From: Strongylocentrotus droebachiensis
Lineage: Eukaryota > Echinodermata > Echinoidea > Camarodonta > Strongylocentrotidae
Assembly (NCBI GenBank): GCA_035222895.1
Contig: JAVYIG010002510.1
Span: forward strand, 1-64,000
Direction of reading: 5' to 3'
Length of the DNA: 64,000 nucleotides
Part shown: piece after piece, positions 48,049-60,140 of the stretch
How the letters are laid out: each line of letters opens with the position of its first letter
Numbering within the stretch: position 1 is the stretch's first letter
The notes under the pieces: model-generated
The model's input: the letters and a program-made list of their open reading frames with translations, nothing else
Database searches by the model: none
What the model was told of the DNA's origin: nothing
Program-made: the position numbers and the translations under genes

Positions 48049-48472
48049 CATCAACATTTTAATGCTTTTATTTGGAATTTATACAACTTTTTACATCATA
48101 ATTTGACAAAATAAAGAAACTAACACACAATTATAACAGTATTGTGCCAACTTTGACAATGACCAATTCTTTTCGGTAGTACACATACTTCAAACATACA
48201 TATATCCATGGGGTAAATGAAGAGTGAGGAAAAAATGTTGTCTTTCGCCAAAATTGCATTCATCAACATTTTAATGCTTTTATTTGGAATTTATACAACT
48301 TTTTACATCATAATTTGACAAAATAAAGAAACTAACACACAACTATAACAGTATTGTGCCAACTTTGACAATGACCAATTCTTTTCGGTAGTACACATAC
48401 TTCAAACATACATATATCCATGGGGTAAATGAAGAGTGAGGAAAAAATGTTGTCTTTTACCAAAATTGCATT
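48049..48472. repeat. 212-bp tandem duplication
   Basis: Units 48049-48260 and 48261-48472 differ at about three positions. Each contains TTTATT (AATAAA on the minus strand) and AATAAA on the plus strand. It lies in the probable TBP 3' region. Confidence 0.92.
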
Positions 48473-49496
48473 AAATCGCACATTACTGCACCTTATCTTG
48501 TTATCATTCTCCTATTCTACAATTTAAACCTAAATTTATTACAAAACCATGCACATCATCTGTTCACAGAGGTCCTCATCTGTAATCAGATGATAAAACA
48601 GGAATTATAATTTGATGTAACATAGAGAAAAAAAAGACTGAACCTCTTGTAAAAAACAAACACATTTTCCCCCCAAAATATACTTGACCTGCACATGGCA
48701 AAACAAAATACATTTAGACAAATCTTATTTGAAAGTAGCAAGGACTCTTGTACACTAATACTTGCATAAACTTCTCAAACTTACATTCAATTTGTTTCAA
48801 GAAAAATCGTCTTGATCTTCATATTAAGAAATGGCAGATATTTTGTTAAGTAATTTTTGTTGATGAGTTAACTAGTACATTATATTTTAATATATATTCT
48901 TTGTCTATATGAACATGTTATTATTATTATGTATGAGAATTGTTTCAATAAATACTTCTTTTTTCAATCTAAAAAAAAATTCTCAAACTTTTTAGAGACA
49001 AACAAATCAGAAGAAAATGTGGGAATACTGCACTCAACAAACAAACAAAATAAACGATCCTTGCAAATTAACAGCATGAGAGGTACATATTTCAAGCAAG
49101 TACATATTATCAAGAATTCCAGATATTGACTAATGGTATGTGACTAATATAACATTCTTTGGACCTCCAAAGGGATTATATTTTCACAAAGCGGTAGCAC
49201 TGAGGAAACAATGTGCTAAAAAAATGTGTCATATTACACATACCGGTACTACCAGTCAATATCTCCTATATTAGATAGCCTTGACTGCACTTTGTTATAT
49301 AAAATAAAGGATAATTGAGATCTCATGCCCTAATTTTTTTCTCGAGCCATAAAGCCTTCTGTATCAAATGCATAGGGCTAAGACAGTGCAAACAATGTGT
49401 ACGTGCTAGCGCAAGCAGGGTTGCTTGGATACCGTATGATGCAAAAATATACCAATTTGACTAGGTGGTCAACATACCCATACAAAAAATAACCAG

Positions 49497-49563
49497 GGGG
49501 GTGTTTCATAAAGAGTTCGTAAAGTTACGCATGACTTTGCGAAAAGCTTTATGAAACACCCCC
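49497..49563. mobile_element. Small hairpin MITE
   Basis: GGGGGTGTTTCATAAAG (49497-49513) and its exact reverse complement (49547-49563) enclose a 33-bp loop with GTTCGTAAAGTTACGC. This hairpin type is familiar from many invertebrate genomes. Confidence 0.75.
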
Positions 49564-51614
49564 AGGAGTGTAATATAACAATCTTTACAATCAATATCAC
49601 ATGACAAGCTGTGGAACAATTCACAACTTTGTATCTGTAAAAACTATCTAATTTTACTACAATATCTGGTATTGAATTTATCAAATACAACAGGAGAGTA
49701 CTTTGCATATATTATAGGCTCAATGCTTTTCCAACTTTTATAGCATATCTCATCACTACCACAAGTAGATTTACAAAATCGTAAGTATAAAACTAATATC
49801 CTTTAAATTTCAAGGTGTATTTGATAGCTTGTAACCTAAACCGGGGAAACCTTGAGATCTGGTTATGACTGAAAATTAAATTTCACAGATTCCACCCAAA
49901 CTTACATGGAATGATAAAAAATTACAAATAACTTGTCAAATACTTCCATAAACAATGTAGAATAGCTGAGCAATGATCCAATGAAGATTAGAAAATCACA
50001 CAAGTTTTCCCAATCACATATTAAGGACAAAACCAATGTGGTTTATTAAAGTGAATGAGATTTCAGGCAAATTTCCAGGACTTTTATTTGCATTTTGCCC
50101 ATTCAACAAAACGATGGTAGACAATTCTGAATCATTTAGTCACTGTCTCTTCCAATGCATTTCTGTTAATACCTTAGCAAAGAAGAATAAGAAGATTCTG
50201 TGGATGCAAAATATAAAAATGGGGGAGGAGTTATGGTATGCAGCAACACTACTTTAATAAAGGGGTTACAGGCTTGCACTTATGAATTCTGAATTTAAAT
50301 AACTTTCCTTGAATCCTTCTCCATACTGACATGCTGCAGCATAATGAACCTTTGAAGACTTTACAGCACAAATATTTTACAGCTTATCTATTATTGACTA
50401 ATTATTGGACATTGTGTGATACTGCAATAGGGTTACGTTAGAATTAGAAAACTATGATTTCCAGACTGAGTATTGAATGGTCACATCATAGAAAATATGG
50501 AAATTGCAGTTATTCGTTAGTTTTCCAGTTGAAGAAAAGGCCAATTAGCTCCATTTGTTGTAACATCAGACTTTCCACACAGTTGCCTACTGACTTGATG
50601 CCAATTAGGCCTTATCTGCAACTGGGAGGTTCAAATCATCCGTCAAGTTTGATATCATTATTTACATTTTCAAGTTTCCAACGTAATACTACTCCTATAT
50701 CTTTCAAATCTAGAATGCAGTAGTTGTATGTGTGTCAAAAAGGTAGCACTGGCCTTGGATTGTTTTCCCTTATTTTTAGAGAATGTATTATCTCAATCAT
50801 TATCAAGGTACGTGTACCAAAAACTTTGTTGAAAAATTGCTTAAACAATGCAAATATCACATGGCTAAAACTGAAATAATTGCAGAATTATGTATGGTAC
50901 ATTTGCACCTTTTTAGCTCTTAATCATTCTGAATACTTAAATTAACAACACTTCTGTGAAGAATATGAAAAGACATTATTAGAAATATCCTAAAGCACAG
51001 TAGTGCTTTAAACATCCTTGTCCACAAAACAATTGGCGAAAAAAATACTTTCTGATTTCTTGCAATTATACAATCTGCTGAATTGTATGTTTAAAAAGAT
51101 GAGAGATAAGCGGTTAGAATGAAAACACATCTCTCCCCTAACTTTCTAAAAAACATCACATCAAATTTGAAAAAGAAAAAAGAATTAAAACAAAAAATCT
51201 AGTCTTTTATGAAATGACAAATCAGTAATGGTGATATGAGCAAATGTACAGCCAGGCATTTACTCTTAAACATATTTCCCCCAAAGTTGCTATTGTACTG
51301 GAATGAAAAACCAGATGCATTTTTGATCTTCAGTCAGTCACCACCTGTGTATCATCATCGATGAGCCTGCATCTGAGCTTCATAGTTTTTCAATTCACTT
51401 TAATCAACAGCTGATCTTGAATCACTATCCAGAAGTCACGCTCAGGTTTGAACCTCTCCTCACTGGTCTCCTTCCGATATGTCTCACCAAGTACCTCCAA
51501 CATATTCCACTGAAATCTCAATCTTATCACTAATCTATTCTGGTGGTAAAAATAATACCAAGTGTCACCATTTTTTAGGAGTCTCTTTTCCGTTTTGAGC
51601 AACCGTTCCATGTG

Positions 51615-54600
51615 CTAGGAAGTCTTTTTGAAGGATTTTAGAATAGGATAGATGTTATTGAAGGCATCATAGATCTCCTGCCTCACTTTGGCACCTGTTG
51701 ATAGAAGGGGAAAAAAGGAGAGATGTAGAAGAAACAAAATAATTACATACACTGTAATTTATAGGGAATGGGCGTAAGAATTTTGATCTCTGTTAATGAC
51801 AGGATTTCTCATGTTATTCTATCAGATTTTGATTCTTTTACTTAGCTATCGAGATCCTACGAATCTACAGTCTAGTAAGCAAAACTTACTAGATATTTTA
51901 TTGACTAATTACATACAGGGACAGGACAATATGCTGAAAATTGCTTTCATACTGTTATTTTCCTGTATATCTATATATCTCGAAGAAATACATTTATGTC
52001 AACAACAAAATTGAAACCACTCAAAATATCAAAATAAATGATTATCATTATTTAACAATAATTGTTTACCTGTCAATACGACCTTTCCTGAAACAAAGAT
52101 GAGGAGTACAATACGAGGTTTCACCATTCTGTAGATCAGACCTGGAAACAGCTCAGGTTCGTAGCTATATAGAAGGGTTTAAAAAGTATGATTACAAAAT
52201 ATAAAAAATAAACTAAAAACAACAGAGAACAATTACTGAAGATTGAAAATAACCAATTTAGGACAGGTCATAAACTGAAGAAGAATGGAAAGAAGACAAA
52301 AAGAAGAAGGGAAAAAAAAAATCAAAAAAAATTCGATATTTTAACTGATATATTTAATTTATACCATTGACCATTTTTAAATGATTTGATTATAAACATT
52401 CTCCAATTTCACAGAATAAAAATAGAGTAAACTATACACTGCATAGTTATCAGTAATACTAGTTTAATTTGTGACATATGACCTATGTCCCAATGTCACA
52501 AAGATTCTGATAAGTGATAATGTATTCCATTGAAACCCTCATGTGTTCCACCTTATCATATAATACAACCAGTATGGATATCCACATATTGACAACAGGA
52601 AAACATGCATCTAAATACAGAGAAATTTCAATTTTGTTTCTTAAAGGATAAATACTACCAAAACTAAATAGTATGCCTCGTTAATATCTGTACTTCAGAA
52701 TTACCTGGAGAACTGTCCATGAGTTAACACCAAACCTTCAAGTCGGATGGGAAATTTGACATCGCAACTACCAACCATATTCTGGATTTTGAAATCCAAG
52801 AATTTTGCCTGGTAAAAGACAAAATGATGATAAAAAGATAATGCACTTGTTTGCTGATGTATTCTTCCACTAATGCATATTAATGACTTCCAAATGAATA
52901 TGATCATACAATATTCCATGATGATCACAGGTGAAAATAAGTGTTATAAACAATTATACTCTATCTAATCTCGTTATATGAATAACAAAATCATATTATT
53001 TCAAACATGGCTATTACAAACAATGAAACATTTCATTGTTAAAGGGCATTAAAATTTGCAGTAATATATGCATTAGAATTATAAGAGCTCAATGTGTTAT
53101 TAATGCATACTTTTGAGCTCAAGCAATGAGTTTAGTTCTTAAGAACATTGACACAATTATATTGAATTATCTTGATGGATCTTTTCCTCTTCTACCAACA
53201 TGTTTACATCTTCCTCAGATTAATACAAAATAAGAAATCAAGGCAAACTAGTAAACTTATTCATTATGATGCCATTCAGAATCTCTACTTACTGCGAAGC
53301 CCAATTTCTGTACAACTCTTGCATATTTCCTTGCAGCTAATCTGGAGTCATCTTCACTCTTTGCACCTGTACAGACCATCTTCCCTGAGCTGAAGATTAA
53401 AGCTGTGGTTCTTGGCTCACGTATCCTCATGATCACCGCTGCAAATCGCTGTCAAATGTGAAAATATGTATTTCATAAATTGATATTATTATCACTACCT
53501 TACTATGATCTCACACAAATATTCAATACAATCAATGCAATTCACACTAATTAGATACAATTAAACAAAGGCCTTTCTGCTCTTTCTCAATGCATTAAAC
53601 TGCAAGACACGATAACTAAGAATTCTTAATGCTGTTAATTTTCTTTCTCCTGTAGTGGATTATTGGAGAAAGGAGAAAAGCTCAGCCATGTTGAAGTAAT
53701 CTTAATTAGTTCCCTAACGACATGTTTACATCTTCCTTAGATTGATCTTTAAAAACATAAAGTTTTGGCAATATATTGTGCATCGAACATGACTGAAGTT
53801 GTAATTGCTTAAAGGGATAATTTTTTTTGAAAGTAGGGCTGAATTGGTATGATCGTATTGGCTAAATTTCACACATTTTGGGGTCTAAATTACCTTCATA
53901 GCAATTTTAGGTTCTAAAAGGGCACTAGAAATGTCATGGACAAGAATAAGAGCAATAACCATGCACTTTGAAGGCATTTGCGGTCTGAAAACAGAACTCA
54001 ACTATCCCTTTAATGCCATAAACCTATCCAATAAATATATATGGCATTCATTTAATTCTTTTAAGTTTCATTTTAAACAGAATCTGTACCTTTTTAATGT
54101 GTTGACTCAATTTCAAACTGTTTGTTTGATTCCATACACATTAAAGCATCCTACCTTGGGGTTGTATTCTGCATTTCTTGCATGAAGGGCAATTTTCTTC
54201 AGATCTAGCCTGCAGTTTAGATTTACAGTTGACACAATATTCCTGTTAAAAAAGGAAAATAAAAAGATACAAAATGGAAGTGCTTCTGAAAGTGAAAGAT
54301 ACTGCTACCAATCCTACCATGAGCAGGGAACAGTGAATTATTCTTCTGTCAAACAAACAAAGGCATTACTCATAAGAACATTGTAAATAACATGAATAAA
54401 TACCATGCATTATATGCAATGATGCAATTAACAGCTAACATTTTATCCAACTTATTGAAGAAACAGTACTTAAAAGACAACATACTCTTTGTGAAATCTT
54501 AAAGAGAAATTGACAACTTTAGAAATCAAGGATAGCCTCATCTGGGGCAATTAGACCCTGTATTTGGTTCTTCTCAGTACCACTGTTTCTTAATCTTTTC

Positions 54601-54981
54601 ACTAATGAAATCTCCCATTTGCCTAGCTACAGGAACCTTTCTTTTTTAGTTGGCAATGGGAGAATTTCTCTTCATCTACAACAAATTACACACTCCTTGC
54701 ACCTTACATGTAGGGGACATGTTACACGTCACTGTACTTACTGAAGTTGTGGAACGATGCCTGATGACTCACTGCTAGCTGGTGTAGCTGGTGTTAATGG
54801 AGCCATGGGGGAGGGTGGAATAAAGCTGCTACCTGGGGCTAGGGACGACACGCTACCCACCGAGCCAAACGAGGGTGTGCCAATGGAGGGAACAGAGAGG
54901 TAGGACTGACTCTGCTGGGAACTGATCTGAGGGTAATGACTCCTCTGTTGCCCTCCATCCTGATTGTCCTGTGAACCATTT

Positions 54982-55019
<38 letters not shown>

Positions 55020-55978
55020 GGGAGAAATATTTGAAATAATGTGTTAGATCAATAGATTTGTATTATTCTGAACAAACTTACCAATATTCTCTCCTTCAAG
55101 AGATTACAAGACAGCTAGATCTACTCATTCAAAGGGAACTGCTGCTCACTTGCCTCACAACCAAAACTTATAAGTTGAACAGTTCTGAAGTTTGTTTAAA
55201 ACTTGGTTTATTTATAATTTGGAGATCTAGCTGGTTGCATTTTGATCAAATTTGTTGCATTCTGTCAGACTCACCAAGTCAATTATCTGCTGCAAATGTA
55301 CCTTCGCAGAAGTGAAGCATGCCAAGTAGTAGTGCAAAAGAAAAACAATTAAAAACAGGTTGGGTGACATTCTTTTCAAAATGTAAAGAAGAAGTATTTA
55401 CAATTTTGACTTACAATGTCTTTCGAACTCCTCTGGGCATCCCATGTTGTATCATCGATTCAACATGGCGAAGAGAAATTACACAGCAGCACATACCACA
55501 TATGTGTACTTTCTCTTTGCCATGTTGAATCGATGGTAGACTATACAACATGGGATGAATTTGGTTAGGACAAGGAATCACCCTTTTTCCAATCAAAGAT
55601 TTCTTTAAATTTTAATTTCCAGTGGTAAAAAAAATGGAGTAAAAAACATTGTGTATTGTCGACCAAGTCAAAATTGCAATTAGAAAACTACTTCTTTACA
55701 TTTTTGACAAAATGTGACCCAACCCGCTATTTGAATCGTTTTCCTATGCAGGCTCTATCGATCTCCAATGCCTTTGGCGGCGAAGCTCCCTGGACTTAGT
55801 ATAGATTAGATGTAATCAGTGCAGTATCACTATCAGTAATGACAGTATCTTTTTCAAATTGTATTAATATTATTATTACTAAAGTTAGATCTAACTGTTG
55901 TTAGAGTCTAGTAGTAAGTTTTTCTACCTGCTGGGTTTTGTGAAGGGAGACGGGAACTGCTTGACTAGGATTGTACAT
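51615..55978 (-). CDS. TBP: TATA-binding protein, 266 aa, 7 coding exons
   Basis: Exons (minus, high to low): 55978-55928, 54968-54742, 54242-54155, 53448-53293, 52808-52705, 52164-52070, 51694-51615. Phases join to 266 codons plus TAG. The N-terminal 85 residues (start [17 protein letters not shown]) are Ser/Pro/Gln-rich without the long poly-Gln of vertebrates. The core begins near [17 protein letters not shown]. It has both direct repeats of the saddle: [19 protein letters not shown] and [38 protein letters not shown] lies between them, and the end is [13 protein letters not shown]. The DNA-kinking Phe residues are kept; the usual GFPAKF reads GFAAKF. It is the core of TFIID, SL1 and TFIIIB. 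Divergent to ATP6V1D. Introns hold a foldback element (intron 1) and a TTAA MITE (intron 3). It could be named a TBP/TBPL2 co-orthologue. Confidence 0.97.
53809..54013. mobile_element. TTAA-flanked MITE in TBP intron 3
   Basis: Ends TTAAAGGGATA and TATCCCTTTAA are exact inverted repeats with TTAA at both outer edges; 205 bp, non-coding. It fits a piggyBac-like or Kolobok-like target preference, though the superfamily is not proven. Confidence 0.75.
54984..55014. repeat. (GA)n microsatellite next to TBP exon 2 acceptor
   Basis: Pure GA repeat that starts about 16 bp upstream (in transcript sense) of the exon 2 boundary. On the transcript it reads (CU)n, so it extends the polypyrimidine tract. 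Confidence 0.9.
55358..55725. mobile_element. Foldback element in TBP intron 1
   Basis: Outer arms GGTTGGGTGACAT and GGTTGGGTCACAT (reversed) continue through AATGTAAAGAAG. The centre is another imperfect palindrome (CATCCCATGTTGTA, ATCGATTCAACATGGC and their reverses). 368 bp in all. Probably a MITE. Confidence 0.75.
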
Positions 55979-56596
55979 GGCTGATCCTGGTCAGAACGAC
56001 TATGTCGTCTTGAAAGTTGATCCTTGATTAGACTCAGTCTACTCTTTATAGCCTCTTACTGTCTTAGGTTCAATTCAGCTTAGTCGGAGCTCAGCTCAGC
56101 TCTGCTACAGGGCTAGCATAGAGCCGCTAGCCGCTTCGCGCTTCTTCGCCAGGCGCCAGGCCAGGTACAGATGTAAGTGACGATAGCAACTCCCACTACA
56201 CTGCAAGCACTGCATGCACTGCACTGTAGCTGTTCAGCTAGCAGTAGCACGTTGTATTGTAGTCCGATGCGTTCAAAATCGTGTCTTCCTTTGTCAACAC
56301 CGGTCCAGATATGATGACATAATATCTCGCCAAACACAACCTATTGTCAGACAACACACAATAATTGCATTACTCCCTTTTGGAATAATTACTTGTGCGG
56401 GTATTAATGGAGAATTGGTAGTAATCCTGTTAATTTCACTGAAAGAAAGAAAGTCTTTAGGAGCGTTGCTTCGCCGTATTTTTAATCAAACAGTTAAACT
56501 GCCCTCATCGCTCAGTAGTGCTCATCAATTTGTGTACGGCGAAACTACCTAGATTTCCCACTAAAAACATACGAAAAACAACAAACAGAGGGCAAG
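55979..56596. promoter_or_regulatory. Shared TBP / ATP6V1D promoter region
   Basis: About 618 bp lies between the two start codons on opposite strands, so both promoters must lie here or overlap. The middle (56090-56170) is the most GC-rich part. On the TBP side TATAAAG occurs on the minus strand at 56049-56043, about 65 bp before the TBP ATG, a possible TATA-like site. No such site is clear on the ATP6V1D side. Confidence 0.6.
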
Positions 56597-59500
56597 ATGT
56601 CGAAAGACAGAATACCGGTGTTTCCATCTCGCATGTAAGTTCTCAATTTTGTTATTGTAAATGTTTTTATTCAGTAATTCTTTTCGGTAATTCATAATGC
56701 TGTGTTATTTATTTTTAGTGTCACTCACTGACTCGGTCTTGTGACCGTACAGTTGGACAGTGTGTAGACCTATGTGTGTGCCAGACGTGAGCCGGGGTCT
56801 GTGTCCATTCCAACTCCCTGGTAGCTGGTTGATCATATGGTTGCATGACTCCAGCCAAATTTTTGGTTGTTTTTACGTAGCGATTTGGTTACAGTCATTT
56901 CAACCTCTAGAATACATGATTTATATATATTGCATTAGCTTCGTTTATACATGTTTTTTAGAATTACATGTAGATCTAGACAGTAGACTAGACCTAGACT
57001 AAGTATGATGTATCTGTCACTTATCTGTAAAATAGCTGCAACAATTATAAACATTTGCAAATATTTTCTGGATATGCTACCGCGATTTCGACATACTTTA
57101 CTAGTTCCATTTGTTGAGGTTTTGAGGATCTTGCAGATCTTGACAGATTTTAATCCAATAATTGTAGTAGCGGAAAGAATATCACGCGCACACAGGATAG
57201 AGGGCGTGGTGGGTTGGTCGCTAAAATCCTTCTTATTGGCGACTGGCGAGAGGTAGACCTTAAAAAATATGGGATCGAACTTCGGTCAAAGAACTGATAG
57301 CGATTAACATGTCAGATTATTTTAGCCAAAGCTGGCAAATACAAATGTACATCATACATGTATGAACGGCATCAGCAAAATAGCCATAACGTTTACGGCT
57401 TATGCAGTGAAGCATTGCACCAATTAAACAGTGGCTGATCTTGTTCTACATAGTTCTTTCCTAAGCGCAAAATAGTCATCATACTGATAGTCTTCTTGAG
57501 TTTTTGTGGGAAACATTGCTGGTGTGGCCTCCTTAGGCATAGTGGTTCTTAGCAGTTTCTTAGCACATCATAGAAAATATCGAACACCTGGACAAAGCAA
57601 TTTCTTTGAACAAAGTCTTTGCCATTTTAACTTAAGAATTTTTTTAAAGAAATGCTATTTATCCTCTTCTCTAGAGACACATAATCTTGTTTTCCCCCTC
57701 CAAATGTGTTCCATTTAAAAATCCTGATCATTTGACTGATTTTCATGACTCAAAACTTCATCCTGTTTTTGTTATTTCAGTTACCTGCAATTTATAGAGC
57801 CAACTTATGCACTAGGCCAAAAAACAGTTTACTTTTTTCAAGGATATTTATTTTGTTGAGATTTTGTGTGGTCTTACCTAATCTTTTGAAGTTTCGAGGA
57901 AAGCCTCAAAACTTTAAAAGATGTGTAAAAAAAAAACTGAATCCACTGGCAACCAGTAAGATTGATGGGATCCTTCTAGCTTCGACATGTTAATTTGATT
58001 GTATAAATTTTGACATTTTGGTTTCAACATACCAGTATATCTTCTCATCAATTAATTTTGAGATAGTTTCATGTAAAGAAAAAAGATTTACAGTCTGGCT
58101 TCCACAAGCACTCCTCTCCTACACTGTACAATTAATGTGTCATTAAGTATGTCCTATATATTATTAATTCTCTTTAACAAACTATTACTGTCAGCCTTTT
58201 GTAATGTGATTGATTTTTTGTTTTTTATTTACATAAGGGCCCTGACCACCATGAAGATCAGGCTGAAGGGAGCACAGAAGGGACACAGTCTTCTGAAGAA
58301 AAAAGCAGATGCACTCACATTGAAATTCAGACAAATCCTTGGCAAAATTATTGAGGTGAGAAGTACTAATAACCCAGATTATTCGTCAGACAACGACTCG
58401 TCAGCTTTGGAATTCCAACAAACTCAATATCTCAATGTGTAGAACCACAAGATATCGCAAATCTGTGATCCCTACCATTGTAAGGTTGATAAACTCAGAT
58501 TTGAAATGAGCTTGAAAGAATAATAATAATCTATTCGTTTCGCTTCTTTTCTTTGATCATATCCTTGATTATTTATTGTGAATTGCCATTTATATGTATA
58601 TGTTATGCTTTTGTATGTATCTTTTGTAAATTCAATTTGTTTCAGCCTCTGGCTGCTATTTGAATGTTTTTTAATCAATAAACCATATCAAATCAAATCA
58701 TTTGGTTATGGGCTTCAACAGAAATACAAGACTTTGATAAAGTATATTGGATTAAGTAAATGTGGATTTATTCACTGTGCATTACTCTGGAATTACTATA
58801 TATTTTTTCTACACTTCCCATAGTGATTATTTGATAAGGTGATTATTTTTATATTTATGTCTACATGTATGTTCATCTCAAGTGCTTTGGTCTTGTGGAT
58901 TAGTCACCAGACTGTAGATCATAAGGTACATGATCCGAATCCAAGCCCAGCACTAATGTCCTTTGGCAAGACCTTAATCTTCATTTGCCACTCTCCACCC
59001 AGGTGTAAATGGGTACCCAATATGTTTGATCAGTAGTTACTTTGCTATTGTTATAACTGGGTTGATTATGTTTAGGAACCATGAGTGTCAGGTGTTGGAT
59101 ATGAACTCTGTAATATATAAGTAGCCATAAGTATTAAAACTGGTTATTTACAATTGATTCAATAAAATTTCAATCTGGCATTTATTTATATTATAGCCAA
59201 TAATTAGTGTAACCTATTGAGTTTTGATGAAGGAGTATCATTTGAGGAAGACATGCACTGTAATGTTAACCCAGTGGTGTTATTTAGGCACTGGTTTGGA
59301 GAAAAAACTCTTTTCATTATCAGATTTTCTATAACTTTCACGGACCCTCTTAAACTTTTGATGTTATGACCATTCTCCTAAGTTAAAGGTAAAGACCAGT
59401 ATTGGAAACGCCCCAATTTCAAAAAAATGAAATGGAAGCTCTCATTACCAATAATGTGAAAGAATATGTTTTGACTAAAACATGATGATAAAAAAATTGC

Positions 59501-60103
59501 CGGGAAACCGCCTACTAATTCATATATTTGGTAAATTTGTTTCTCTCATGGTCGTGTGAGAGATATAGGGTAGTCCCATATACATCTTTCTGTGTATAGT
59601 GCTTGTAACTTTACGAAGAATGGGCCAAATTTCTTATCATTTTGATGATTCCAGAACCTTGCAGGTGCTAGATGCTAGATGATCAACCTTTTCTGATCGA
59701 TTCCACAACGTTTCTTTCACAATGCAATCGCATGACCATAGCTGGTCTTTACCTTTAACATAGTTTCCAAGATACAACAAATCCCTTGTAAATATTCCTA
59801 TTGGCTTATTAATGTATGACCAAAGACATTTTGTGATAGGAACTCATAGTACAGTATGTGACCAAGCAGTAAGAGGGTCTCATGCAAAGTGTGGCTCGGT
59901 ATTCAACATACCTGACTAATGATATGAATAGAGCTTACTTGAATGACTGCATACAGGAAGTCTGACTGGAATCAGAACAAGAATTCAGAGGAAATAGAGA
60001 TCCAGGATAGAGAGGAAACTCACTGCCATTCACATGTATTGAGATAGAAGCATGTTTCATACTTTTTGTAATGTAAGGGAAGAGCATGAAAGACAGATGA
60101 AAT

Positions 60104-60140
<37 letters not shown>

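Larger units (their letters stand above)
47272..51614. other. Region between ATG14 start and TBP stop
   Basis: Both neighbours are on the minus strand, so this holds the ATG14 promoter (upper side of 47271) and the TBP 3' UTR. No separate gene is seen. It contains a GAA-rich tract (about 47755-47945), a 212-bp tandem duplication (48049-48472) and a hairpin MITE (49497-49563). Confidence 0.5.

Noticed and set aside
47755-48057. Poly-Glu and poly-Ser/Phe open frames
   Set aside because: Products of the GAA-rich tract.
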